Assembly: GCA_030528665.1 (NCBI GenBank)
Contig: JAUMYK010000003.1
Span: forward strand, 1 to 62,807
Source of the DNA: a bacterium
GTDB taxonomy: Bacteria; Patescibacteria; JAEDAM01; Absconditabacterales; Absconditicoccaceae
Length of the DNA stretch: 62,807 nucleotides
Reading direction: 5' to 3'
The notes under the pieces were generated by a model. That model did not search any database, was not told the DNA's origin, and saw only the letters and a program-made list of their open reading frames with translations. Position numbers and translations under genes: made by a program. Of the stretch, positions 1 to 11,957 are shown in pieces. Every line of letters starts with the position of its first letter. Position 1 is the stretch's first letter.

Positions 1-1
1 T

Positions 2-1752
<1,751 letters not shown>

Positions 1753-1780
1753 AAATAGCAACTTCGAGAAAAAAATAAAA

Positions 1781-1813
1781 AAGACTGATTCCCTTGAGAG
1801 GGGTCAGTTTTTT
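1781..1813 (+). terminator. Intrinsic terminator after groEL
   Basis: The arms ACTGA...CCC and GGG...TCAGT form an imperfect hairpin that runs into a T tract. The arms carry the CTGA/TCAG core of the AAAAATCTGA motif seen throughout the window. Confidence 0.7.
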
Positions 1814-1939
1814 GATAATGTTAGTTCTTATCTTATGGGTTGTAGAAGGTTTGAAAAAGACCTTTCACGCTGTAAAATCCTCTTCTCATGATGAATCTTA
1901 AATCCAGCACTGGAAAAAATCGTCTTCCGCTATAGATAC

Positions 1940-1996
1940 AGAGGAGAAATCTTTGTACTACCAAAGGTACTGATCTTCTCTCTTAGAATTCTCCTC
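1940..1996. other. Structured intergenic stretch between convergent genes
   Basis: A 9-bp inverted repeat, AGAGGAGAA (1940-1948) and TTCTCCTCT (1988-1996), encloses a smaller GTAC...GTAC hairpin. It lies between the 3' ends of groEL and the minus-strand deaminase gene. No T tract follows, so it is not a standard terminator. It could stabilise a 3' end or be an unidentified RNA. Confidence 0.35.
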
Positions 1997-2013
1997 TACA
2001 GTAACATCAGTTC

Positions 2014-2544
2014 TTAGTACTCTTGGATACCCTGTTCGAGATAGATGAGTTCTACACCAGCGTTACGAAATACTTCCTCGCTCAGTGCTGCATCATGAAA
2101 CCTTTTTTCGCATACTACTCTCGTAATCCCACAACTCACGACCAAATGTGCACAATGCCTGACATAACAAGGGGTCATTTTGCAATAGAGCGTTGCCCCT
2201 TCCAGAGAATCTCCTTGTTTGGTAGCACTAGCAATAGCATTGAGCTCAGCACAGCAGTTGCGCATACAGTGTTGAGTAGTTTCTCCTGTAGGTTTGGTAA
2301 TACTTCGGATTTGGTGTCCCTCATGATCGCAGCTTGGAGAGCCTTTTGGAGCGTCGACATAGCCAGTAGCTAGGATATGTCCATTTTTTACGATCACGCA
2401 GCCACTTCTCCCACGATCACAGGTTCCTTTTTCTCCCACTACACGGCAAATATCCATAAAATACTGATCTTCAGGGATCTCGTGCGGTTTGAGATGTCCA
2501 TGATCCTTGATGCTGCCCTCGCATTGACAGTCAGTTTTGTGCAT
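2014..2544 (-). CDS. dCMP/cytidine deaminase-like zinc enzyme
   Basis: 176-residue protein of the CMP/dCMP deaminase superfamily, which deaminates deoxycytidylate to supply dUMP for thymidylate. The core is visible: GCVIVKNGHILATGY, then CAELNAI (a Cys-Ala-Glu version of the HAE zinc/catalytic motif), then a TPC...C zinc pair and the GITRVV strand. The second zinc pair is spaced C-x4-C (CYVRHC) instead of the usual C-x2-C. The N terminus is Cys/His-rich (CQCEG, HGH). Its own promoter lies 32 bp upstream of the ATG. Family assignment is firm; exact substrate is inferred. Confidence 0.8.
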   Translation of the reverse strand: MHKTDCQCEGSIKDHGHLKPHEIPEDQYFMDICRVVGEKGTCDRGRSGCVIVKNGHILATGYVDAPKGSPSCDHEGHQIRSITKPTGETTQHCMRNCCAELNAIASATKQGDSLEGATLYCKMTPCYVRHCAHLVVSCGITRVVCEKRFHDAALSEEVFRNAGVELIYLEQGIQEY

Positions 2545-2575
2545 TTTTTTATGTTTTTAGGATAAAGATAGTGAA

Positions 2576-2603
2576 AGTATAGTGATTTTTTCGTATTTAG
2601 CAA
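2576..2603 (-). promoter_or_regulatory. Promoter of the deaminase gene
   Basis: TTGCTA-N16-TATACT on the minus strand, 32 bp before the ATG. Confidence 0.7.
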
Positions 2604-2725
2604 AAAAATCTTCAAAAGCTGATCATCAGCTATCTTTTCGATAGCAAGCCCTCCTATCAGGAACGGAAGTATAGTCCCGCTACCTTCCCAAGTTCTTAAA
2701 GAAACTTGCATTTCTATCTTAATTA

Positions 2726-2757
2726 TTAGTGGTGCTTTTTGAAGTATATTTTTCCAA
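2726..2757 (+). repeat. Dispersed repeat TTAGTGGTGC, copy 1
   Basis: Carries TTAGTGGTGCTTTTTGAA followed by an AT-rich stretch matching copies at 8428-8458 (minus) and 10343-10372. A short AAGTTCTT...AGAAACTT inverted repeat lies just upstream. Function unknown. Confidence 0.6.
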
Positions 2758-2833
2758 AGGTAAAAATATATTGAAATGAATGTCAATATAAATAAAATAA
2801 AAAAATAATTTTTAGACTTTTTTTATCTTGCTG

Positions 2834-3652
2834 ATGAATACGACTCCAATCAAGTGATATGCTTTTGATATTGATGATAATCTCCTGCATACGCATCTTA
2901 GGGTCTTTATTGAAAAGAAAGTTGTAAAACAGACTGCCAATGGGACTGAAACAAGCTGGAAGGAAATAGAAGTATCGGACAAAGAGTACAAAAAATACCT
3001 TGCTGATGCTGATAACTATAGAATGCCTAATAATGATCCTGAGCATTGTTTTCGTACATTGAGAAAACCAGGGCAGATGAAGCAAGATTTACTTGATGCA
3101 TTAAATGATGATCGCCTCGGTCCAAGTTGGAAAAAATTTAAAAAGGCAAATATCAATGCTAGTCCTCTTGGACTGATTACAGCTCGTGGAAATAATGTGG
3201 AAGACCTAATAGAAAGTCATCAAGCATTGCTCTATGAGGGCTTAACGCTTGAGGAACAAGAGCAGTTTAAAGATAATCTTAACCGTTATCGTTCCTCTTC
3301 GATCAAGGATTTGGATAGCCTGATCAAAAACTATCTTGAAATGAGTTATTATGCTCCTTGTTCCAATCATAGCTATGCGAGTACAAATGGGATGGATTCG
3401 AGTATGCTTGTACCAGACAGAAAAGTCGTCGCTTTTGAGCGTTTTCTTCAGCATATTCAGCAGCATTCTTACTATGGACAGTATCCTTTACAAAAGATTG
3501 GTTTTAGTGACGATGATCCAGAAAATGTACGTGCTATGAGGGAAGCAATGTTAACAAATTTTATTCATCGTTATCCTGATATTGCATTTAGTCTCTATGA
3601 TACCAAGCATAAGAAATATATTAAAGAGACAATTTATAAGAGTAGTGTATAA
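2834..3652 (+). CDS. HAD-superfamily hydrolase-like protein
   Basis: 272 residues if the ATG at 2834 is used. A UGA-Gly at codon 8 hides this start under the standard code. The N terminus GYAFDIDDNLL matches HAD motif I (DxD at residues 12-14), the nucleophile site of HAD phosphatases. The later part (SPLGLITARG near residue 120) fits HAD motif II. The C-terminal half matches nothing I recognise. The gene stands alone between the deaminase gene and valS and ends at a strong terminator. Phosphatase activity is inferred and the substrate is unknown. Confidence 0.7.
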
Positions 3653-3990
3653 TCTCAGGATAAGGAAAGAGCTGAACTTTGAGCCTGTAACAGTGACTTT
3701 GAAAGATAGAGGAGTGCGGTTGATCTGCTTGAATTTGAAGAGGAGATAGTGTTTGCATCGTGTTGGGCTATCTAGTCGTCTTCATCGATGCAGGCTTTTT
3801 TTGATTTGCATTCAGTGGGAGAAAGGATATACTGAGCATACCTTTTCTACTGCTAGAATACGAAAGTCCCAAGGTAGAGATATAGTGGATACGAGAGATG
3901 AGGAGGATGGACAAGAGAGGCGAACCTTTCTATTCTAGTTGAAAAAAAATCAAAAATCAGGCTTTTTTATCTTTTTTGACCTAGAAAATT
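3653..3990. other. 338-bp intergenic stretch before valS
   Basis: Holds a 10-bp-stem terminator (3751-3802) and about 190 bp of valS leader. I looked for a T-box antiterminator bulge and found none, and no tRNA. A copy of the A-tract/CAGG/T-tract motif lies at about 3945-3970, just before the valS start. Confidence 0.5.
3751..3802 (+). terminator. Terminator between the HAD gene and valS
   Basis: GTTTGCATCG (3751-3760) pairs with CGATGCAGGC (3786-3795) and is followed by seven T. It probably ends the HAD transcript; it could also act as a leader attenuator for valS. Confidence 0.75.
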
Positions 3991-6645
3991 ATGTTGGACA
4001 AATATCAGGCGAGCAGCCTCGAATCCAAGCGATACCAAATTCGAGAAGAAAAAAAATACTTTTCAGCTACTATGGATCCCAATAAGCCCAATTATAGCAT
4101 CGTAATCCCTCCTCCAAATGTGACAGGAATCTTGCATATGGGACATGTTTTAGATGAGGCGATCCAAGATGTCTTGATCAGACGAAAGAGGATGTCAGGT
4201 TTCAATACGCTTTGGATGCCAGGGACTGATCATGCTGGAATCGCTACGCAAAACAAGGTAGAAAGAGCCCTCGCTGATGAAGGAAAAACCAAAGAAGACA
4301 TCGGAAGAGAAGCTTTTATCGAAAAAACTCGAGAGCGAAAGCACAAATACGGTGGCATCATCACTCAGCAACAGAGAAAAATTGGAGCTTCGTTGGATTG
4401 GGACAGAGAGAGATTTACGATGGATGAAGGACTTTCAGAAGCGGTGAAAAAGCATTTTGTAGACCTTTATCGTGATGGCTTGATCTATCAGGGAGAATAT
4501 ATGGTCAATCGATGTCCAAGGTGCTGAACTGCGCTTGCTGATGATGAGGTGGAATTTGCAGACAAAGACTGAAATCTCCGAGAAATTAAATATCCGATCG
4601 TAGGAACCAACGAAAGCCTGATCCTTGCGACCACGAGACCTGAAACGATGCTGGGAGACACTGGTGTCGCTGTGCATCCTGATGATCCGAGATACCAGCA
4701 CTTGATCGGGGAAATGGTCGAGGTGCCGTTGACGGGGCGTCAGGTGCCGATTGTAGCGGATCGCTATGTAGAAATGGACTTTGGAACTGGAGTCGTAAAG
4801 ATGACACCAGCTCACGATCCCAATGATTTTCAGGTAGCACAGAGAACAGGGCTTGAGATGCTGGTAATCTTCACTCCAGATGCAAAAATCAATGAAAACT
4901 GATGAAAATACGCAGGTTTGGATCGTTTCCAAGCGAGAAAACAAATCGTTGCAGACCTCGAGGAGCAAGGTTTTCTTGTGCAAACCAAAAAACACAACCA
5001 CGCAGTCGGACATTGCTATAGATGTAATACCGTGATCGAACCTCGCGTTTCTCGCCAGTGGTTTGTGAAAATGCAGCCTTTGGCTGAGCCAGCTTTGGAA
5101 GCCGTAAGATCAGGAAAGATCACGATCCAACCTAAAAGATGGGAAAAAGTCTATTATAATTGGCTGGAAAATATCAGAGATTGGTGTATTTCGAGGCAAA
5201 TTTGGCGAGGACACAGAATCCCAGCTCGATATGGACCAGATGATCAGGTTTTTGTAGCGATGAATGAAAACGAAGCTCTAGAACAGGCAAAAGCTCACTA
5301 TGGAAAAGAAGTCAGTCTGACGCAGGAAACTGATGTGTTGGATACTTGGTTCTCTTCTGCACTTTGGCCGTTTTCTACGATGGGGCGACCGGAGAAAAAC
5401 ACCGACCTCCTTCAGCATTTTTATCCTACTTCTACGCTCGTGACTGGAGCGGATATTATCTTTTTCCGAGTGGCGAGAATGGTGATGATGGGACTCTATC
5501 AGATGAAGGAAATCCCTTTCCGCGATGTGCTTTTCCACGGGATCGTGAGAGATGAACAAGGCCGCAAAATGTCAAAGTCGCTTGGAAACTCGCCTGATCC
5601 GCTCAAATTGATCGAGGAATATGGTGCAGATGCGATCAGATTTACGATGATTTACAATACTTCCGCAGGTCAAGATGTGCATTTCTCTGAAAAGCTGCTT
5701 GAAATGGGAAGAAACTTCGCAAATAAAGTCCGAAATGCAACCAATTTCGTGCTGATGAATCTTGCCGACTTTGATGCAAAAAAAATCCAAAAAGCTGATC
5801 TTCACTTTGAACTCGTGAATCAGTGGATTTATTCGAGATTGCACGCGACCATCGCAGAGGTTAATCAAAAACTCGAAACTTACACCCTCGATGAAGCCGC
5901 AAAACTCGTGTATGAATTTATCAGAGGCGATTTCTGTGATCGATATGTGGAAATGGCGAAAGTCCGCCTCTATGCCAATGAAGACCTCCAAAGCAAGCAG
6001 ACTGCTCAGCGAGTGCTTCGTGATGTGCTTGAAAGCTCGCTCAAGCTCTTGCATCCGTTTATGCCGTTCATCACTGAAGAACTCTGGCAACAGATCAAGC
6101 TTGAGGGAGAAACAATTATGCTTGCAGACTTTCCAAAAAGCGAAAAAAGTCTGATACTCCCTGAGGTTGAAAATGCAATGTCCTATATTCAAGAGGTGAT
6201 CACGGCACTCAGAAATATCAGAGCAGAAGCCAATATCGCTCCAAGCAAAGAAGTTTCCGCACTGATCAAAACCAATAAGACTCAAGAACTCAGCTACTTG
6301 AGAGCTAATAAAGCCTTTTTGATGAAGCTTGCTAAGCTCGCTTCGCTTGAATTTGGTGCTGAGCTCCAGAAGCCTGAACTTTCAGGATTTAGAGTAGTAG
6401 GGGAGTCTGAAATCATCGTTCCATTGCTAGATTTCCTCGATATTGAGGCAGAAACAACAAAAATTCTGACTCAGATTGAGAAACTCCAACAATGATTGAC
6501 CAATACCAAAGCAAAACTCGAAAATGAAACCTTCACTTCCAAGGCTCCAGCTGCGGTGATTGAAAGAGAGCGTAATAATCTCGCTGACTATCAGCAAAAA
6601 ATTGAGAAATTGAAGGAGAATTTAGTACTCTTGAGTGGAAAATAA
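3991..6645 (+). CDS. valS: Valyl-tRNA synthetase
   Basis: 884-residue class I synthetase that charges tRNA-Val. The HIGH-type motif (HMGH, about residue 48) and KMSKS (about residue 526) are both present, along with the editing-domain start ([13 protein letters not shown]) and a C-terminal coiled coil. Five in-frame UGA codons (4525, 4570, 4900, 4903, 6493) are read as Gly. The first completes CPRCG, a conserved zinc-knuckle glycine, and is one of the clearest proofs of recoding here. The stop is TAA at 6643. Length is typical of the bacterial enzyme. Confidence 0.97.
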
Positions 6646-6716
6646 CTACTACCATTTTAGCTCTAGATACAAGAAAAGATGAGAAATCTTAATGCAAAAG
6701 CTGTAAAATTCAATAA

Positions 6717-7499
6717 TTGAGGGGGAGGGGATTTACTTTAATGGAAGTCTTGCTGCTGATCTTTGTCCTAGGGATAGGGATCATCACGATAATGCAGGCG
6801 GTAACGAGGACAACTAATTATATCTCCGAGACCGCTCAGCGTACTATCGCACTCAATCTTGCTAAAGAAGGAATAGAAGCGGTCTATAATATCCGTAATA
6901 CGAATTGGCGTCGTCGATCCTCCCAGAGAAATCAATGTTGGATCAAAGCTGATCCGATGGTGGATACTGGAAGTGAGGGATGTCAGAATGATTTGCGACT
7001 ACATAATTGAAGGTGGGGATTGAGAGAAAAAGTAATGGCAAGTTCTCAGAGTATGATATTTTATCTTCATCCAGTTGCAACACTAGAAAACAATCCTGCT
7101 GTAAATTTTCATAGTGTAGGGAGTAGCTATCCTTATATATGGATGAGAGATTGGATATTGCCTAGAACCGCAAATAATCAACGAGATGATCATTGGCATT
7201 ATGGTGGACACTTTGTAGATGGAAGGTGGATAGATCATTGGACTTTTCTTGATCTTCCATTAGAGAAAAAGGCTCAGGAAGATCATAGACAAGGAAGATA
7301 TTGGAGATATATCACGATAGAAGGACTCTTTGATAAAAATCAGACTACTACGAATAATGATTTGAGATGTTTTAGTTGAGAAGGACTATGTGGAGATCAT
7401 CGTGCTAAGGAATTGCGTTTTTGTACTGTAGTAATATATTCTTCTCCTTATCAATGAGTCGTTACGCTTTGTTCTGTGATGACCAACTTCTTGGAATAA
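6717..7499 (+). CDS. Type IV pilin-like protein
   Basis: 260 residues from a TTG start. The N terminus is a class III signal: RGRG then FTLMEVLLLIFVLGIGI, with prepilin peptidase cutting between G and F and the conserved Glu at +5, so it is probably a pilus or pseudopilus subunit with an N-terminal membrane helix. UGA codons at 7008 and 7377 are read as Gly. An ATG at 6679 opens another frame ending in a run of five G. One extra G would join that frame to this one and give a longer leader, so the start may reflect an indel. The rest of the protein (many W, H, R) is not recognisable. Confidence 0.65.
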
Positions 7500-7538
7500 A
7501 AGGAGTACTATAGAGCTTATTATTACGAGAAAAAAAAG

Positions 7539-7567
7539 ACGCTACTGCGATATCGGTAGCGTTTTTG
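7539..7567 (+). terminator. Bidirectional terminator
   Basis: ACGCTAC and GTAGCGT stems flanked by an A tract and a T tract. It sits between the convergent pilin-like gene and the HicB-like gene. Confidence 0.8.
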
Positions 7568-7589
7568 TGGAGTAATTTTTATGAGACAC

Positions 7590-8105
7590 TTATGCAAGGA
7601 CTTTTTGGATGATAAAATCTGAGATACTGACTCCCTCTTTTTTTGCTAAAAGTGAGATTTTCTCTCTTTGGCTGGGAGTAAAGCGTATCTGAAAAGGAAT
7701 GGTTTTTTCAGTTTGTTGTTTTTCGGACAAAAGTTGTGGCAAAAGTTTTCAATACACATTTTCTAGATCAGAACTGAGATGTTCCTTGTTATAGTTTGCA
7801 CCTTTGCAAACGATACGATACCAGCACTTGTCATCAGTTTTGAATCCAAGACAATAAAAAGTCACCTGATAAGTTTTTGATCAGACTTTGAGCTGTTTTT
7901 TTCATTCTCGTTTTTTTGCTCTTTTGTTTTCATAAAAAGTATATAGACCGTCAATGGTATCTTGTTGTGCATGTTCCAAATCGTAAATCATATCCATCTC
8001 GAGCGCCTCACATTTTACCTGTACAGCGTCGCCTTCCTCATCAAAGTAAGGCTGAGTAGTGTATTCAAATTGCTCTCCGTTAATTTCAAAAATTTTAGTT
8101 TCCAT
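7590..8105 (-). CDS. HicB-like antitoxin with C-terminal ribbon-helix-helix
   Basis: 171 residues including three UGA-Gly. The N-terminal 60 residues resemble a degenerate HicB fold. The middle holds a WYRIVCKGANY motif. The C terminus (FQIRFTPSQREKISLLAKKE) looks like a ribbon-helix-helix DNA-binding tail. The ATG overlaps the end of the toxin gene by 11 bp, so the pair is translationally coupled. The second pair in the window (34988-35512) has the same three-part layout. Likely role: neutralise HicA and repress the operon. Inferred from layout and fold. Confidence 0.6.
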
Positions 8106-8343
8106 GTTGTTGGTTAGTAGGGAATAAAAGTTTTTGATATTTCTCAAAGTAAAATTTTTTGAGCTTATTGCCGTGTGGGGCTAGAGTAATGATTGATCCG
8201 TCAGGCATTTTGTAGTTTTTATGAGAGCCTTTTCCCTTGCTATATTTTCCTCCTTTAGAGATGATTAGTTTAGCAAGTTCCGAAGCGGATATTGAACTTG
8301 GATTGTTCTGGAACTTCTCAATCAATTTCTCTATTTGAGTCAT
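8095..8343 (-). CDS. hicA: HicA-like mRNA interferase toxin
   Basis: 82 residues. The GKGSHKNYKMPDG segment carries the catalytic-type Gly-Ser-His of HicA, and the following hydrophobic strand and PHGNKLKKFY match the dsRBD-like HicA fold. It has an N-terminal extension (TQIEKLIEKF) not seen in the minimal E. coli toxin but shared with the second copy at 34751. Toxin first and antitoxin second is the usual hicAB order. mRNA cleavage is known for the family and inferred here. Confidence 0.75.
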   Translation of the reverse strand: MTQIEKLIEKFQNNPSSISASELAKLIISKGGKYSKGKGSHKNYKMPDGSIITLAPHGNKLKKFYFEKYQKLLFPTNQQHGN

Positions 8344-8385
8344 ATTTCTAGCTTGATGCTATAAAACTTTATATTTGTATATCTT

Positions 8386-8413
8386 AGTATAGTTATTTTT
8401 GCTACAATTACAA
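8386..8413 (-). promoter_or_regulatory. Promoter of the first hicAB-like operon
   Basis: TTGTAA-N16-TATACT on the minus strand, about 43 bp before the toxin ATG. Confidence 0.65.
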
Positions 8414-8427
8414 GAGAATGTCAGATT

Positions 8428-8458
8428 GAGAAAATTATCATTCAAAAAGCACCACTAA
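8428..8458 (-). repeat. Dispersed repeat TTAGTGGTGC, copy 2 (inverted)
   Basis: Same element as at 2726 and 10343, on the minus strand, with the same AT-rich downstream tail (GATAATTTTCTC). It lies between the lipase and hicA genes. Confidence 0.6.
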
Positions 8459-8537
8459 TAGATAAGAAAAAAATCAGATTTTTATTACTTTTTTTCTTAC
8501 TTTCTATACTTCCCATTATACCAGCTGATAAGCCATA

Positions 8538-9356
8538 TTATGCCTGCTCATCAATTTTGAAAAAATTATCCATTGTATGGAGCTTTACGAGGCTCAAACT
8601 TGGCACAAAAAAGCTGACCGTTTTGCCCACATAGCTACAGAGTGAAATGGGATCGCCAAGGATTTTGTAGGTATGGATTTTGGTAGTTCGTTCTTTTTTG
8701 AGGAGGGTATCCTTGAGCATAAGGATAAAGATTTTGTTAGGAGCAGAGCCAGGATTAAAGGTGCAACAATAGTCGATCTCTCTATGTTTTGCCACGATAT
8801 AGCAGAGGGTACCTCCAAGTGAGTGTCCACAGATCCATTTTTTGTAGTGTCAGTGTGTTTTTCTAAGCTCATCAAAAAGCTGAATACTTCCTGTCACTCT
8901 TGGATCAATTGCGTTAACACCGAGGATGATCTGTACATCTGAGATCAGATCAGTACTGTTTTTGAAATCCGTGCCTCTATAGCCGACAATACAGATTTGC
9001 TCTTGATGATTGAGATAAATGCAGTGAAAAATTGAATTATACATCGGCTCCAGATAAAAATCTCAGATTTGATACGGTCTTTCCTCAGGTACCAAATAGG
9101 CATAGGCAGCAATCTGGGCAAGCAAAAAATCCTGCTCTGGAAGTTTGATTTCTCTTTTGAGTTGACTATTTTGGATGAGGGTTTGCATGGTGCTTTGGCT
9201 GGCAGGGGAGAGGTGTTGGAGTTCAGCATTAAGACTCTTGAGTTCTTCTGTCTTATCAACCTTAAACGAAAAAAAATTCTTGCTCTGCTGGAGCCAGCTT
9301 GAACTCTGTTTTTTTACCTTTTCTCCGAGTTGAGATCGCCAGTGTTTAGTCAGCAT
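8538..9356 (-). CDS. Class 3 lipase-family alpha/beta hydrolase
   Basis: 272 residues with two UGA-Gly. The nucleophile elbow GHSLGG and an upstream YRGTD oxyanion-type motif mark the Lipase_3 family. The Asp (GDPIS) and His (KLHTM) of a triad are plausible in the C-terminal part. There is no signal peptide; the N terminus is charged and helical. The ATG overlaps the stop of the upstream membrane protein by 11 bp, so the two are probably made together and may act on lipids at the membrane. Substrate is unknown. Confidence 0.75.
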
Positions 9357-10155
9357 TTTCTTCTCTAAAAAGGGCTAAAAATTCTGGCTCACTAAGCAGG
9401 TCAATCATCTGATCCATCGTAGCCCTTTTTCTCGCTTCATCAAAGACTTTCTTCTGTCCAAAAAGTTCCCCGAGCAAGGTAGTTTGACTAGTATCTATAA
9501 GGTCTTGCTTGAGATAGAGGGCATTTCTATCGAGTGCAATATCGGTTACTCAGTAGTCCTGCAGTTGGTTGATCTTTTCTTTCACATGCCTGGTAAAGAT
9601 TTTGAGATCGTGAGGATTCAGGTAAACAACTCTATGATCTTGAAGCTTCATTGAACTTGATTTTGTCAGCTCAAAAAAGTATCTCAAAAATTTATAGGCA
9701 AAAAAGAGAATAAAAATCAGAAAGGCAATCAAATTCACCCCTTGCAAAATCTTGCCTACCACTCCAGGAATCAAAAAACTCAGTAATCCCAAAATCAGGA
9801 GCGAGACCATTGGGATGGATTTTACAAGACTAGCAAATTCTTTGAGCGTAAAGGCTTTGTTGTGATTGAGTGCGATATAGACCAATGCACGAGTGATATT
9901 GCTACGCCTAGGGAGCGTGATCTTGTGGACAAAAAAGGTATCGTTGATATTGTGGTCATTATCATAGGTATCAATCTCTGCACCTTGGATCATATTTGAC
10001 CAATTTGCTTTTTGAAAGGAGTATTTTACATACATATCGATGCTCAGCATACTCACAAATCCGATCTTCTGCAAAAAATCAATCCCCTCAGGAAAAAAGG
10101 AATTGTTGTTGGCATACTGGAGACCGAGCTTTGGAGACGGTGCTGTTGTTTCCAT
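9346..10155 (-). CDS. Two-helix membrane protein coupled to the lipase
   Basis: 269 residues, one UGA-Gly at 9550. Hydrophobic segments at about residues 115-133 and 138-158 are separated by a short GVVGK turn; both flanks are soluble. I do not recognise a family. The gene has a strong promoter and overlaps the lipase start, so it may anchor or regulate the lipase. That role is an inference from gene order only. Confidence 0.6.
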
Positions 10156-10192
10156 ACTGATGCTATCCTTTGCAAATTAAAAACCTGCTTCT

Positions 10193-10220
10193 ATTATACC
10201 CAAAAGCCCTTTTTTTGCAA
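10193..10220 (-). promoter_or_regulatory. Promoter of the membrane protein-lipase operon
   Basis: TTGCAA-N16-TATAAT on the minus strand, 38 bp upstream of the ATG. Confidence 0.8.
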
Positions 10221-10342
10221 AAAAATCGCCTAAAAATCCCCAAAAAAGTTTGAAAAAGCCTGATTGGAGACTGAGTAGTACTGCCTCATCGCGAACTATC
10301 TTATAGTTCTTAAAAAATCAACTCTCATTGCTATCGTATCAC

Positions 10343-10372
10343 TTAGTGGTGCTTTTTGAATTATAATTTTCT
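10343..10372 (+). repeat. Dispersed repeat TTAGTGGTGC, copy 3
   Basis: Third copy of the element, preceded by a GAACTAT...ATAGTTC hairpin. It lies between a promoter firing leftward and the 3' end of the next minus-strand gene. Confidence 0.6.
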
Positions 10373-10401
10373 CCACGGTATTTTACAGTGGGTATTTTCT
10401 A

Positions 10402-10779
10402 TTAAAATCTTATGTTCAAATAAACAGCCAGAATAAAATTCAAAATTAAGCATATGAGAAGAATTTTTTGTAAATCCTTCTTTGAAAGCATATAAACTAC
10501 TCCAAAGAAAAGAGAGAAACCTGCAATATAGCTTCCCACATAAGAATACATATTATATGCTCCTATGATTATATCTGAAGTGAATAATTGTATTGATGCT
10601 CCAGAAAAATCCTTCAAAAAAGTGAGATTTTTAAGTGCATTATCTCTTCCTATTAAAAGAGACATAAACCATACTACTCCTGTTAAAGAGTAGAGAAAGC
10701 TACACATCACTAGTAGTGAAGGTAAATAAAAATGCTTTTCCCCATTGTTTGCTTTTCTCATATTATGAAAGATTGACAT
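10402..10779 (-). CDS. Small polytopic membrane protein
   Basis: 125 residues with about four hydrophobic helices (LLVMCSFLYSLTGVVWFMSL; IIIGAYNMYSYVGSYIAGFS; a loop SKKDLQ; then LLICLILNFILAVYL). No known motif. Monocistronic with no internal UGA. Function unknown. Confidence 0.55.
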   Translation of the reverse strand: MSIFHNMRKANNGEKHFYLPSLLVMCSFLYSLTGVVWFMSLLIGRDNALKNLTFLKDFSGASIQLFTSDIIIGAYNMYSYVGSYIAGFSLFFGVVYMLSKKDLQKILLICLILNFILAVYLNIRF

Positions 10780-11057
10780 AATAAAAATCCTTCCTTGAGA
10801 TTAAGATTTTATAAAACAATCGCAAGAGAAATTTTTCTTGCAGAAAAACGTATTACATTGATGTATCTACTTTATCCCGCACTAAGTCCGTAGAGGTATT
10901 TGAGGTAGTATGAGTACTGATTTTTAAAATCATAATTTGTTCTTCTTTACAACGACTTGCAATTGAAAGAAGATTCTATAGACCTATCGTACTTGATCGG
11001 ATTTGAAGTTGCTTGCTATCCCCTAAAGTCAATCTTTACCCTACCTCTTCTAGTAGA

Positions 11058-11759
11058 ATGAAACAAATATGTATCTCTATCAGAACGCTCAATATCATGC
11101 TCCAAATGCTCCTCTTGATCGGAGGTAGCATCCTCTTTGTCCGCCTGCATACAGCGATTCAAGTAGCTGAGCATAATTACTATCATGTATCTGGTCGATG
11201 TTTTGATCAGGAGTGGAATCCGCCCTTGACCTTGGATCAGCTTTCAAATTTTTCTCCTCTCCTGTGGGATCAGACCTATCATCTCAGCGAGGCAAGAAAT
11301 TTTGTAGTCAAGATGAGCAAAAAACAGTGGTATGAAAGTATCTTTTTCCTCTCTCTCCTTAAAGGCAAGATGAGACCTTATCATATCACGATCTATGAAA
11401 AAGGAGCCTCTGGACTACGAAGTTCACAGCACCCTTCAGCATTCGGCTATCTCTGAGTGGAGGAAATGCAGCAAAAACTCGCTCCCTTGCAGTCCAGCAT
11501 GATCAGCTGAGCATCAAGGGTGTATTACCCTTTTGGGATCGAACAAGGCACGCTTCTCAATTGCACCAATACTCCACGAAGTACAGGCAATCTTATACTG
11601 ATTCCAAATCGTAATTTTGAGGCTCAGCAGATACAGTTCTTACATTCTGATCGAGAGGGAGGAGAGGAAGTGGTTTTTCTGGTGCTGCGTATGCCAGCAG
11701 GAGTCAGTTTTCGTTTTTCTTGGCAGGAGCATCAGATTCCGAGCTGATTTTTTTGATAA
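11058..11759 (+). CDS. Membrane-anchored protein of unknown function
   Basis: 233 residues from the ATG at 11058 (a TTG at 11013 would add 15). One N-terminal membrane helix (MLQMLLLIGGSILFV) with an extracytoplasmic remainder. UGA-Gly at 11454, 11499, 11745 and 11754, the last directly before the TAA. The C-terminal part (VVFLVLRMPAGVSFRFSW) is strand-rich. No family recognised. It sits alone before rny. Confidence 0.55.
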
Positions 11760-11814
11760 TAGAGCTGGAGGAGTGATCTACTAGAACAGTAAACTTCCTT
11801 TCTTGATTTTCCTA

Positions 11815-11842
11815 TTGCATTTCACTTACAAAATTTTATACT
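11815..11842 (+). promoter_or_regulatory. Promoter of rny
   Basis: TTGCAT-N16-TATACT, about 115 bp before the ATG, leaving an unusually long leader for this genome. Confidence 0.75.
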
Positions 11843-11957
11843 TTGCTGTGAAATTGGGAGGACTCTGCGATCCAAAGCGCTAAAAAGAGAGGAGAGTAAA
11901 CTCGTAGTTCTCCAGTAGTAAATTTCAAACTTTTACGACCTAAATATTCTAAGTACA

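Noticed and set aside
3803..3990. T-box riboswitch upstream of valS
   Set aside because: The location is right but there is no T-box antiterminator sequence or specifier loop that I can see.
5572..6285. 237-codon minus-strand open frame
   Set aside because: Antisense to valS with low-complexity hydrophobic residues; valS motifs are clear on the plus strand.
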